A DNA stretch of 64,000 nucleotides from Owenia fusiformis (GCA_903813345.2 CAIIXF020000001.1:5893098-5957097), one strand, 5' to 3'; positions 46,641 through 57,106 are shown, numbered from the stretch's first letter. A program made the numbers and translations. Notes: generated by a model from the sequence alone, not told the origin.

Positions 46641-48130
46641 TTGGTGGTAAGTTTATTTACAAGGCATTAACATGACAAAATGTCACCACCTAAAACAATT
46701 TGGTCAATTTAAAGCAAGTTGGAAAATACCTTTTGACCTTAAGAAGGTTTGATTTGAACTTCTTAGAACATGTAGATGATTTTGAAAAAAAAATTCGTCA
46801 ATTTGAAGCAAGTTGAAAAAATACCTCTTTGACTTTTTTTGACATTGAGAAGGTCATTGAAGGTCAAATGTAAAGTCAGATTTGAACTTCTGAGAACATG
46901 TAGATGATTTTGAAAAAAAATTAGTAAATTTGAAGCAAGTTGAAAAAAGACCTTTTTGACCTTGAAAAGGTCATTGAAGGTCAAATGTCAAATCTAAAGT
47001 CAGATTTGAACTTCTGAGAACATGTAGATGATTTTGAAAAAAAATTAGTCAATTTGAAGCAAGTTGAAAAAAGACCTTTTTGACCTTGAGAAGGTCATTG
47101 AAGGTCAAAGGTCAAATCTAAAGTCAGATTTGAACTTCTGAGAACTTGTAAAGTCAAATTTGAAGTTGAAAACAGACCTTTTTTACCTTTTTTTACCTTG
47201 AGAAGGTCATTAAAGGTCAAATGTCAAATCTAAAGTCAGATTTGAATTTCTGAGAACATGTAGATGATTTTGAAAAAAAATTAGTCAATTTGAAGCAAGT
47301 TGAAAAAAGACCTTTTTTGACCTTGAGAAGGTCATTGAAGGTCAAATGTCAAATCTAAAGTCAAATCTAAAGTCATATTTGAATTTCTGAGAACATGTAG
47401 ATGATTTTGAAAAAAAAATTTAGTCAATTTGAAGCAAGATGAAAAATACCTTTTTGACATTGAGAAGGTCATTGAAGGTCAAATGTCAAATCTTAAGTCA
47501 AATCTAAAGTCAGATTTGAATTCCTGAGAACACGTAGATGATTTTGAAAATTTTTTTTAGTCAATTTGAAGCAAGTTGAAAACAGACCTTTTTGACCTTT
47601 TTGACCTTGAGAAGGTCATTGAAGGTCAAATGTCAAATCTTAAGTCAAATCTTAAGTCAGATTTGAAAAAAATTTAGTCAATTTGAAGCAAGTTGAAAAC
47701 AGACCTTTTTGACCTTTTTTGACCTTGATAAGGTCATTGAAGGTCAAATGTCAAATCTAAAGTCAGATTTGAAGGTCAAATGTCAAATCTAAAGTCAAAT
47801 CTAAAGTCAGATTTGAATTTCTGAGAACATGTAGATGATTTTGAAAAAAATTTTAGTCAATGTGAAGCAAGTTGAAAAAAGACCTTTTTGACCTTGAGAA
47901 GGTCATTGAAGGTCAAATGTCAAATATAAAGTCAGATTTGAACTTCTGAGAACATGTAGATGATTTAGAAAAAAATTGAAGTCAGTCTAAACAGTATTTG
48001 TTAAGTTATAGGAAGTTGTAAGAAATTGTTACAGACGCCGGACGCCAACCTCCAACCGCCGGACGCCAACCGCCGTCGCAAAAAAACGGAGACCACAACA
48101 ATATGTCACCACTTTTGGTGGTGACATAAT
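46641..48130. repeat. Degenerate ~125-bp tandem array in a larger dispersed element
   Basis: About ten units carry GAACATGTAGATGATTTTGA, TTTGAAGCAAGTTGAAAA and GACCTTGAGAAGGTCATTGA. GAACATG landmarks lie near 46766, 46894, 47018, 47254, 47391, 47528 (as GAACACG), 47824 and 47949. Units vary in length by repeated TCAAATCTAAAG words. GACCTTGAGAAGGTC is a small hairpin within each unit. On the left is AAGGCATTAACATGACAAAATGTCACCACC; related sequence recurs reversed near 53770-53810, 59455, 60060 and 60350. The right side ends in a GGACGCCAACCGCCG block and a perfect hairpin. The dispersed ends suggest a mobile element whose interior expanded; type unassigned. Confidence 0.8.
48103..48127. repeat. 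Perfect hairpin at the edge of the tandem-array element
   Basis: ATGTCACCAC, a 5-base loop, then GTGGTGACAT: ten perfect base pairs. The same ATGTCACCAC word lies at the other edge (about 46680). This may be a transposition end or a transcription-stop hairpin. Confidence 0.75.
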
Positions 48131-49478
48131 AAGCTACCTACATCAGTTTGAGTATCATATATCTATTATAGCATACACCATTCCGTGGAGAACTTTACAA
48201 AGTATGTCTGTGTGGAGCTATTTGAAATTTAGTCAATCGGGGAAATATATTCTGGGAACACAAAGTCAATCATGTGCGAAAATTTGACGACCAGAGCATC
48301 GTTCTAGCTTCAGTTCTGTGATTCTGACTTTGTCACTGGGCACATGTCTATAAAATCACGTATATTACCACGGCAATCTATATATCTTCAAAGTGTGATC
48401 ACTGTTAACCGATTCTGGGTCGCAAACCAAGCATATTTTGAAAACGCAGTGCAGATACTATGGCAACGCGGGTCCAGACATCATACATAATTGATAAAAC
48501 TGGAAACGAGGTGACAGCAATGAAGCTGATGTTCTATCATGTACGATAATTATATAATTAAAGCATATTCTATCTGCAATTTTTACGGGACATGGACGCG
48601 ATATTTTGGTGCGTTGGCCTCACCCCCACCCCATAGTTGGTGTAAATTTCCTATCGGTTTCTATTTCCTTCAACATTTATACTAATTGTTGACGTACTCC
48701 AAAGTATTCGTTTCATTCGGTACAGGGACAGATTCCCAATGCTCGATCCATTTCAGAGAAAGTTGGTACCTACATGTAGGCCGCGTTGCCATACAATATA
48801 AACTATGCTGCTGACTCGTTGCCATATTGCAGAAAATGACTGTGCCGCGTTTCCGGCGAGTTCAATTTTGTAAGCATATTGCGAGAAAAACAAAGAAAAG
48901 TTTCAATCTTAATTTGTATGGCACATTCTCCACTGGTCAATCCCTAATCCCAAATTTCCATGGATTTACATACCTCGAGGGATTCTTCACCGATTGTGAA
49001 GCATAAGTTTTCAAAAACGTACCTATGTTTCGAGGAAATGGAGGACGAAGTGGGTCTGATAATCGGAGTTGCCTCCATTTTAGTCTGTAACGCGTTGCAG
49101 CCTCCTTTTGAACAGCTATGCGTGGCTGCGCCGCGTTACCTATTTCCACCTTGATACCGCGTGACACAAAATATGCTACCCATCCGTCATTTCACCCATC
49201 CATAACTTTCTCAATAATCAAGTAATCTTCGTGGTTTTTTATGTGTAGATATATGACATCACTAAGAATATAAGTAAAAATATGTCTTAGCTTTTAAAAT
49301 TTACCTTGTCTAGCTACAAGCCCTTGTACAACCCCCCCCGCCCTACACATACCTCCCCACAAGTGTGAGATGTATGAGATGCGTGTAGTTAAGTCTTGGA
49401 GCTAGACTAAAAATTACCCAATAAGCGAGTCAGCTCATCAATGACAAAAGTATAAGGAAAGTGGTGAGATATGACACA
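48131..49478. other. Noncoding stretch, nothing recognised
   Basis: Moderately more CpG than the surroundings near 48800-49140. Overlapping frames 48937-49167 (minus) and 48960-49154 (plus) have no recognised motif. Confidence 0.4.
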
Positions 49479-49605
49479 CGGGGTGAGTCAAAAAAGGTAA
49501 TCCAAACAAATGTAATAACTCCGTCTCCCAACATCATATTTAGCACAATTAAACCTTCTTCAATGTTCCGCCTTCATTATACGAAGTTTCATTGCTCTAG
49601 TTTTA
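49479..49605. mobile_element. Truncated copy of the GGGTGAGYCAAAAAAGGTAA element
   Basis: Starts CGGGGTGAGTCAAAAAAGG and aligns with 63844-64000: CCAAATG, TAACTC, ATCATATTT, GCACAATTAAACCTT and TTCAATGT blocks. The first bases have mutated from the CAGGGTG terminus. The right end is not recognisable before 49606. Confidence 0.6.
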
Positions 49606-49840
49606 CACCCCAGTCACATTTCCCACGGCCGCCGTGTGGTCTATCATTTCTGCGGTCCGTAACATTTCTACGCTCGCCGTAGAATTTCGGCGGTCAGATA
49701 CTTTTGCAGTCACATTTCCTACAGCAACCGCATGTCGAATTTTGTTGATATGAAAACCACGGTTGACGTGCGGCCTTTTAAATGGTGAATCACGGTCATC
49801 GTACGGTCTCCCTACGGAGGGCGTAGTTTTTTCAGAATAC
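49606..49840. other. CpG-rich patch with repeated CACATTTCC words
   Basis: CGGCCGCCGTG, CGGCGGTC, CGTACGGTC and similar words make this locally GC- and CpG-rich in an AT-rich region. The word CAGTCACATTTCC occurs twice (49612, 49709). A minus frame (49603-49854) with a repeated AVGNVT motif results from this repetition. Probably a repeat fragment rather than a gene. Confidence 0.4.
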
Positions 49841-50680
49841 AAAAGCAGATACAACCTGGCCCCGTGGCAAACGTACGTTGACCATACACTATAGTTGTAC
49901 AGTCAATGCTCATAAAGTGGTTGCGGTATTGCCGCAACGATAGCAGTTGCGCAAGGAGGATTGGCTCCCAGAGTGCAACATCGATATTCTGTCCCATATA
50001 TGGGCATGTCGTGCTACAAAATTTGAATTCCAACAACCGCCATTTTGTTCACTTCAACATTTGAATCGTGAATTTTGGTCTTATTTCTTAACGAAAAATT
50101 CCAAAACTCACAGGAAATGATCGAGATATTGGTTCGAATCTTTTGAACTGTTTATTTTGAATTTATAATCGGTTAAAATTTCAGAAAATAACGACATCTC
50201 GGCGTTTTCATTGTTGGAAAATATCGACTTCGATTCTGGGAGCCAATCCTCCTTGGCAGTTGCGCTCATGCCGCAATATTAATGTCAAATTCAGTGCTAA
50301 TATTAGGCCTATTTATTAAATTTGAGAGTTAAAAAATAAGTATTTATTTACAAAGTGAATAATAAATAAAATCATAATGTTTGGAGGCGGTTTTCTGAAG
50401 ACAAATAATGATATGCTGATTCCTGACAGGCACAGATATATTCACTCCTGATCTACAACAAAAATGGCGGACTCTGAGTAAGTTGGCACGTTTTTATTTC
50501 TATTTGTTCAACTTATTATGTTGGGAGGAAGAGTGTGGGGTATACTCGGCCATGGGTACACGTAAATAAACTCGGGGGAGGGTGGTATGTATGCAATTCT
50601 TGGGGGGCGGAATGTGCAGTCCTATAGGATCAGGACGATCTTTTTTGTAGACACTGGTGGGCCTAGACTATATCCTATTT
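49841..50680. other. Noncoding stretch, nothing recognised
   Basis: Contains GGATTGGCTCCCAGA (about 49958) and its mirror TCTGGGAGCCAATCC (about 50236), about 280 bases apart, which suggests an eroded inverted-repeat element. Confidence 0.4.
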
Positions 50681-50701
50681 AGTCTGAATTATATTCAGAC
50701 T
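50681..50701. repeat. Perfect hairpin (9-bp stem)
   Basis: AGTCTGAAT-TAT-ATTCAGACT. Confidence 0.75.
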
Positions 50702-50982
50702 ATAAGGCACCTATGTTAAAGTTTGGCAATTCTATATATTTGTTTACATAGGAAGTGCTATTCAAAATGGCCGATTGGGTAAAATTAATTTGCACATTTG
50801 TTACTTCAACTAGCTTTATTTCCACTTGACAATATGCTATGTTACTTTTTATTGCATTTAATTGTACCTTACTATTTAATTGAAATTTTGTAATGTTTAT
50901 TTTATTGAAAAAATGGTTCCTCCAATTGATAATTTTGTGCAAAAAATTTCACTGCAATTTCCACAGGAAAGTAGTACATCAT

Positions 50983-51009
50983 AACAGACTGACTTCTAGT
51001 CAGTCTGTT
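50983..51009. repeat. Perfect hairpin (11-bp stem)
   Basis: AACAGACTGAC, a 5-base loop, then GTCAGTCTGTT. Confidence 0.75.
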
Positions 51010-51120
51010 GGATACATACTACTGGTGGGCCAAATTTCAAATTAAATTCCTAACTTTATTGTATTTTAATCCACATCAGGGGTCATATCCAAAGCATTTT
51101 AGTTAACTATAGCTATAAAC

Positions 51121-51146
51121 ATGGGCTCTACCATGATAGAGCCCAT
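51121..51146. repeat. Perfect hairpin (10-bp stem)
   Basis: ATGGGCTCTA, a 6-base loop, then TAGAGCCCAT; flanked on both sides by GCTATAAAC. Confidence 0.75.
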
Positions 51147-51210
51147 GCTATAAACGAGATGAGATCCGTCGAACTTCGATGTATGCGGTTACATATTGAC
51201 CTGACTTAGC

Positions 51211-51988
51211 AGCTAGACTATATCCTCTACTACTTTTTTCAAGGCCTGACTGCGTCGCTAACATGCTAAGAGTTAGCTGACGTTTGGGAGTCTGTCTTAC
51301 CTTCTAAAGGTTAGAACCCGAATCTTAATGAAACCATATCACCTTTGTTCCGTCAACCATGGAGCATTTGCCACAACATCCAAGAGGTAAATCATGGATC
51401 GAGAAAATGAATGATTTCCTTGTAAGTTCCGGAAGTTTCAATACGAAAAATTACCGAACATATGTGAAAACCGAATATTTGTTCGTTGTTTTCATGATTT
51501 ACAGGTTCGTTTGTTCTTCAATGTTTTGGTCTAAATTATAAAGCATCACCAACAGGTCTTACTCTATTAATCGACTAATACAGCAGACGGCTCATATTTC
51601 TACGTAGCATTTCATTCAGACCAATAGTGGGAGTGTAGATCACGCAGTTTCGTTCGTTGCGTACTTCACTTGAAATTGGTAATTTTAAATATTGACTACT
51701 TCACTTAGCTTGGCGGATGTAGAACATTGCTTAATATTCTTTTAATTTTCACACCAGACATGCTTGGTTGACACGTCAACAAAGTAAAGTTCAAGGTCAA
51801 TGCGTTATTTCGTGATAACTACAACGCCTTCCCGGAAGTCAACATTGATGAAAAATGAAAAAGTCGGAAAAGCATTTACGCTAATTTCTATCAAATGCTA
51901 TGTTTATGCATCATCATCGATGCAACAAAGGTGATATGAAAAAAGTAGTAGTCTGAAATTTTTTTGAAATTTGGATATAGACTAGACC
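51211..51988. repeat. Inverted-repeat element with CTAGACTATATCC ends
   Basis: The left end CTAGACTATATCCTCTACTAC pairs with the reversed right end (GGATATAGACTAG, then GTAGTAGT inward). CATATCACCTTTGTT at about 51338 pairs with AACAAAGGTGATATG at about 51923. The left arm has lost about 20 bases next to the terminus. A related end, CTAGACTATATCC, also occurs alone at about 50663. Confidence 0.6.
51359..51386 (+). CDS. Speculative first coding exon of the zinc-finger gene
   Basis: ATG in a good initiation context (CAACCATGG) opens nine codons (MEHLPQHPR) and reaches AGAG|GTAAAT, a phase-1 donor that would join in frame to the phase-1 acceptor of the exon at 55805. Against it: it lies inside an inverted-repeat element, a better donor (CTT|GTAAGT, phase 0) lies at about 51423, and the intron would be 4.4 kb and contain a complete transposon. 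RNA evidence would decide. Confidence 0.15.
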
Positions 51989-52277
51989 TGACCATGGGGC
52001 TTTTTTGACATTGGCTTATATTTCCGTTTAACGAAGTCCGCCATGTTTGTTTTTGAAAAATTTTAAAAGAAGATTGAAATCACCAACAGGCGAGATCTTA
52101 TTCAAGACGACTGACCCAGAAAATATGAATTATCTGCAATTGTCGAAAATAGTTCCCTATGGACTAACAAGGGTCATGTCTTATCCAATTCCAGGACTTA
52201 TAGTCCTGCACCTCCCTGGTAATCTGGTAATGTTTTCAATCAAACTGTGTCAAATATATAAGGGTTATGTACTGGGA

Positions 52278-52391
52278 GGTTTTGGATACAGGGAATATCC
52301 CGAGGGATATACAATATATCTTCCCGAGGGACCGAAGGGACCGAGGGAAGATGTATTGTATATCCCAAGGGATATTCCATGTATCCAAACC
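52278..52391. repeat. 114-bp hairpin (48-bp arms)
   Basis: A left arm from GGTTTTGGATACAGGGAATA pairs with a right arm ending GGATATTCCATGTATCCAAACC with only a few mismatches around an 18-base loop. The frame at 52047-52403 crosses it and is not considered a gene. Confidence 0.85.
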
Positions 52392-52407
52392 GACTGTGCA
52401 TAACTGG

Positions 52408-53182
52408 TGTATCTCATACTTGAGTGGGTTTAGGGTAGATATAACCTTTTCGACCTTTTTCAAATGACCAGATATTTATATTTATTCCATAGTTAGCATG
52501 ATATTCATAGGATAACATGTGAAAATAAAAACGGTATTTTTTTAATCAGTGGTAAAATATGATATTTTTGACAGATTTTCACTTAACCATAGCATACGGT
52601 TTTTTAGCCATGGCATACGACGTCGTATGCAATGGTTTATGGATTTTTGCTACTTCAGACTCAAAACGAGGCTAAGTGTCAACATCGCCGGATCGTTTGG
52701 AAAATTCGAATTAAATGACTTAATTTCCGAAGATTCTGATGATGACTTTAACTATGGAATAAAAAGAACATCCTATGATTTACTCGTGATATGATTTTAA
52801 TCCACTCATGGTTATTGAAATCTGCACTCTCTCGCTACGCTCGCTCGTGCAGATATCATATCCATTCGTGGATAAAAATCATATCACTCATAAATCATAG
52901 GATATCCTCTATTTAACATTTTCGTAATATTCTTTTTGTTCAATACAATGAAATTGTAACATTTAAACTTAAAAAAATTAAATTTTAAAATTAGAAAATT
53001 AAAACTTTTGATATTTAAACTTTTTTAAACTTTTGAAAAATTCCCGGGAGCGGGATGGATATATTATATCTGCCCGCATTTGGCCTGGAGCGGGACATAT
53101 ACAATATATCCTGCCCGTTCCTCAGATATGATATATATTCCCGAGTGATATCTACCCCAAACCCACTTAAGTATGAGATACA
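52408..53182. repeat. Element bounded by inverted GTATCTCATACTTRAGTGGG ends
   Basis: GTATCTCATACTTGAGTGGG at 52408 is mirrored at 53148-53182 (35 bases, few differences). The 114-bp hairpin lies just left of it and the CGCTCG palindrome lies inside, giving a nest of inverted repeats. Confidence 0.6.
52769..52913. repeat. Near-complete 145-bp palindrome with CGCTACGCTCGCTCG centre
   Basis: ATCCTATGATTTACTCGTGA at the left pairs with TCACTCATAAATCATAGGAT at the right. TTTTAATCCACTCATGG pairs with the CCATTCGTGGATAAAAA side, and TCTGCAC pairs with GTGCAGA around the CG-rich loop. A half copy lies at 14529-14609. Confidence 0.8.
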
Positions 53183-53721
53183 CAAGTGTATAAGTCGCAT
53201 AAATATAATTAAAAGCGATGAAATCAAGTTTTGATTTGATTTGAGAGTATGACCTTCAGTTATTATTGATAGTAGGAATCGACGGGGCGGAATCACTCAC
53301 AGTTAAAAATAAATCAATAAACTACGATCTTTACAAGCTACACTTTTTTACAATTTTTTATCCAATATTGCAAGATTTATGGTACATCCAGGCCGTCCAA
53401 CTGTCCCGCAATTTGCGTATTTGTCACGCATTTGCTGGAAAATTTGAAGTCACGACAGTTTTTTTTTGCGTGACAGAGTTTGTCATGCAAATATGCAATT
53501 TACCTGATTATTGTCCAGCAAAAATATTCCTGTAGAAAAACTTTCAAAAATGATCGGTGATACACCACAAAACCGAACGATGAAAAAAAAATGAACGCAT
53601 TTCGTTCAGACTTTTCACGCGGATATGGTATATGTCACGCATTTTGCCTGAAATATTTCATACCTGCCCTACTACAAATTCTCAGGTGTTTAAATCTGAT
53701 GTACATCTGATTTAATTAACT

Positions 53722-53830
53722 TTAATGACCTTCTCAAGGTCAAAAAAGATTCATTATATTGTGAGCAATTATGTGGTGACATTTTGACGTGTTAATGCCT
53801 TGTTTCAAATTTTGTAATCATGACAAGACT
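53722..53830. repeat. Fragment of the tandem-array element family (see 46.6 kb)
   Basis: Contains AATGACCTTCTCAAGGTCAA, then GTGGTGACATTTTGACGTG and TTAATGCCTTGTTT: the array unit and one edge of the 46641-48130 element, in opposite orientation. Confidence 0.55.
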
Positions 53831-53884
53831 CATATATAGCAGAATAAATATTCACATTTCACAAGTAGTAAAATTTATTATCTA

Positions 53885-55121
53885 ATAATCACGGTGTTAT
53901 AGCATGACGGTTACGACAAGGCGATTTGCAAAATTTTGCGGTAATGATTACAAAAAATGGTGGATGGGAAAGACAGCATGTCCTCTTTCTCGCCTGTAGG
54001 CAAGATTCACAGATAAGATTTCCTTTTTAACTAGTTCCATTCGGTGACATATATATGGATGGTTATAAAGACTGGGTCAAATCTGCCAGGTGGATTACTA
54101 GAAGCGGAATATAAGCTGTAAACTTACCGACTGAGATGTCCAAGTTCATATTTTTTAGTCCATTCTCGTGATTTCTCAGTATATGTGCCTCAGAGCCACT
54201 CAAACTATTAAGCCATAAAATGACATATTCAGAACAGGAACGTGGTCATATTGTAAATAATAAGGTTTCAAACGCAATGTCGTTAGACGACTACGTATGA
54301 ATTCTATGGACGGTAACGTATTGTATTAGATGTACATTAGATGTTCAGCGGACGGTGACGTGCATGTACATCTTTCAAGTTAAGGTTGCTAGTTCTGATA
54401 GCCTCTTTCCATGTAATTGTTATAATGGGTAAGAAATGGAATATTGAATTGCTTATATTTGTTTTCAGGACTCGCAAGAGACGCTCTTGTTTGAGCCTCT
54501 ATAGGGCAAGGAAAAAATTGTGTCTTGCTTTATTAATGAAACCAATTTAAGTAAAAAAGATAGCAATGAAGAGGCAAAAGAAGAATTAGCATCAAGTACT
54601 GATGAATATGACAAAATTAATATCAATGAATCTGGGATACATATTTGAACGAGGTTCGCGTAACCGTCAATCAATTTTTGGCGTAACCGCAAATTAAAAA
54701 TACAATATTATGGCTTAAGTAGAACATATTAGGTGGTTTCCAATGCTCAATTCGCTTTTTATGATCGTATGTTGGTTACATCTATATACCCTGAGGTCGT
54801 TAAGCAATGTAGACCATGCCCTGACAACAAAAACAAACAAATTACTAAATTTTGTGAAGTTTTGAATTTCAAACTCAACAGTTTTTCGCTTATTTCATGT
54901 TATCCCCGGGCATCAATTTGCAAAAAATACGTTCAAACTATACATTACTAAATGCATCACCGAATGCGATGTCTACAAAAATCGTTCATCCTTTCATTGA
55001 TACACAGTAGAAGAAAATACTGCACCAACCTTAGTTTTCTGTTTTCTTAAATCAGTGATCGTAGTCGTCTAATCTCGTTTTCAGAGGTGTCGTAACCGTC
55101 ATGCTATAACACCGTGATAAT
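53885..55121. mobile_element. Transib-like non-autonomous DNA transposon (1227 bp plus 5-bp TSD)
   Basis: Bases 53890-55116 are bounded by perfect 29-bp terminal inverted repeats starting CACGGTGTTATAGCATGACG. Both sides carry the same 5-bp target duplication, ATAAT (53885-53889 and 55117-55121). A 5-bp duplication with ends starting CACNNTG is the known signature of Transib transposons, relatives of RAG1, whose recombination signal heptamer is CACAGTG. The perfect arms and duplication indicate a recent insertion. A subterminal GTAACCG word recurs inside (about 54660-54690). No transposase-like ORF is present, so it would need an enzyme supplied in trans. It contains an exon-like relic at 54469-54648. 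Placement in Transib rests on ends and TSD only. Confidence 0.8.
54469..54648 (+). pseudogene. Exon-like relic inside the Transib-like element
   Basis: Directly after a good acceptor (TTTGTTTTCAG) a frame of 60 codons runs to TGA, with one in-frame TAG at codon 12. The product is acidic and protein-like (stretches SKKDSNEEAKEELASSTDEY and KININESG). The composition resembles a real linker or N-terminal region and not random AT-rich DNA. It may be a relic of the parental transposase gene or a captured host exon. No family recognised. Confidence 0.3.
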
Positions 55122-55804
55122 GTCAAATGATAATCCGCAACATGACTTATACATAAGTTTAAATCGAGAAAACAAAAAACTCATATCTAGGAAGTTCATC
55201 CATATTGTTACATTGATGTTCCGTAAAAGTAACTCGTTGTGGAACAGTGATCCATGTAGGGTTAAACTTTGGAAAAATACATGGTCCTCTATTAATTGAA
55301 ATTTCTACAATGTGCAGATTTTTGGTTCTACTTTTTTTTGAGGATGGGGGTTGGAAGGTTTATAATAAAGACTGGTCAGTGTTTTCCATAGCTAGCCTCA
55401 AAATAGTGTTAAACAAATTTTTATCACGACCTTGTAAAGCTACTGTGTTAGATTCCTGGTTTTTAGTCTTAGATGTGTCATTTTCCAGAATAATCAATGA
55501 AAGCTAAGTCTGGCAAATATCTCATTTCCATATTATACTTTTTCAGAGAAACTATGAACACAAAGAAAAGGAAAAGGGACAGGATACACATTTCATAACA
55601 GTTTGAAGGTAAGGTATCGAAACCATTTTTGTTATTTTCTTACATGACAATGAGGACTTCTTGTGCTGAACCTTTTCTCAATGATACTTTTCCTGATGAA
55701 ATCTCACTTATTGAAAGCACATTAACATGTGATCAAACTACTCATATTCTTTCTATATCAATACAAAGCCATAATAAAAAGTAGGTATCTTTATGCTTTT
55801 GCAG
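55122..55804. other. Presumed intron or upstream region of the zinc-finger gene
   Basis: No further coding exon was found that joins in frame to 55805. A segment at about 55547-55610, between TTTTTCAG and GTAAGG, looks like an exon by its splice sites, but every frame that would continue into the next exon contains a stop. It could be 5' UTR. Confidence 0.35.
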
Positions 55805-55894
55805 ACCGGGCTTACCAGAAGTGCAAGCATTGTGAATTCACAACAAACAAAAGGGGCATGATGGGTCATCATGTTAGGAAAGAACACCAAAGAG
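55805..55894 (+). CDS. Zinc-finger/Tudor-like gene, exon A: C2H2 zinc finger
   Basis: A 90-base exon with acceptor CTTTTGCAG and donor AGAG|GTAAGC, phase 1 at both ends. It encodes a classical C2H2 finger, CKHCEFTTNKRGMMGHHVRKEH, in Cys-x2-Cys-x12-His-x4-His spacing. Fingers of this kind bind DNA or RNA or act in protein contacts. The open frame continues left into the intron but changes to hydrophobic non-finger sequence there. The true upstream exon was not found. Confidence 0.8.
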
Positions 55895-56329
55895 GTAAGC
55901 CTAATTTTGTAAAGTATATGACCCTGTCATAGGCATTAGACAGCTGCTTTAGGACAATTCTACAACCAAAATATTTTTTTCTAATTATTAGACTCTATTT
56001 AAAAAAAATAGTAATTGGAACTTGGAACTCAATGTCAAGCATAGGGGCACTGTCTATACTTAAGAATATGAATGTTCCAAATGAAATTTATCAATAATGT
56101 ATAGACTCCTAATGACTAATTTTTGTGAGCAGCTTCTAACTATACCAGAGGCGGATCTACCCCATTTGCCAGAGTATGGCATCAGTACGCCTGTCAGATT
56201 TACCATTTTTTTTCCAAGATAATCAGATGAATGGGGACTCACTAATGTTATTTAATATCATTGTATCACTTTAATGCTATATAATATCATTGTATACATC
56301 TGTACTTAATTGTTTACTTAAACTGTATA

Positions 56330-56640
56330 CAGGGTGTTTCATATGTATGCACCCCCATCAACTCATAATTGTAGTGTTGCCAGCCTATCATGTTATAAAT
56401 CATTTTGTTCCTCATGGAAAGTTATATAAGATTGCAGTTTCAGAATCCAGAGGCGTCCCTGAAAAAGGATATAATGTATCTCAAAGTGTGTGGGCATGGA
56501 TCATGGGGAAGGAATTTCTGGTCGTTTTGAGGGCAATTTAAAGGAAAAATTTAGTTTCTGTATTTCACATTTCTAGCTAGGGTAGCATATTACATGAATT
56601 AGTTTATGGGGGGGGGGGAGGTGCATACATATGAAACATG
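56330..56640. mobile_element. MITE with GTTTCATATGTATGCACCCCC ends, intronic
   Basis: The left end CAGGGTGTTTCATATGTATG follows a TA (56328-56329). The mirrored right end CATACATATGAAAC is present, but the final CACCCTG has mutated, so the right target duplication is lost. A G run of about 12 sits beside the right arm. It lies between exons A and B of the zinc-finger gene. The ends fit the Tc1/mariner-type group seen at 22222 and 61076. Confidence 0.7.
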
Positions 56641-57106
56641 TCAACAGATTGTACGTCTTCTCACATTTCTTAATAGACAGTTTTGTCATTAACTCATGGT
56701 GTTTTAAACTTGATTTCTTTCCGTATGTACCAAATTAATATTAATAAGTTTAATTTAGATAAAGCTGCAGCCCATGGCTATTATTTAAATAGTCATTGCT
56801 AGTTACTTAATACAGATTGAACAAAATGTTAAATGGTACCAACTTCCAAATGTTGTATAGCTTTGGTTGACCATCTTTAGTTCTGGTGAAAATTCCATAT
56901 CTAATTCATGTTGATTATTCTTGTAAGTATGATTTCAGGAAGAATACTCATGAGATATAATTGAATGGTTTTTGAAATTATGAAATAATCTGAACAAAAA
57001 AGCACATTTTACCGGTACTTAACACTTTCTAATACCTACCAACAATAGACATTATAATTACATGTACAGACCAAATGAATTAAACTGTTTGTGATTTGTC
57101 TTCAAG

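Noticed and set aside
48036-48130. Helitron 3' end (hairpin plus CTRR)
   Set aside because: The hairpin is perfect, but no CTRR end follows at the right distance and no TC 5' end or A/T insertion site could be seen.
52047-52403. 118-codon plus-strand ORF
   Set aside because: Its second half is the 114-bp hairpin, and the matching minus-strand frame is open for the same reason. No recognised motif.
53890-53930. Full V(D)J-type recombination signal with nonamer behind the CACGGTG end
   Set aside because: No ACAAAAACC-like nonamer stands at a 12- or 23-base spacing; only the heptamer-like end and the TSD support the Transib link.
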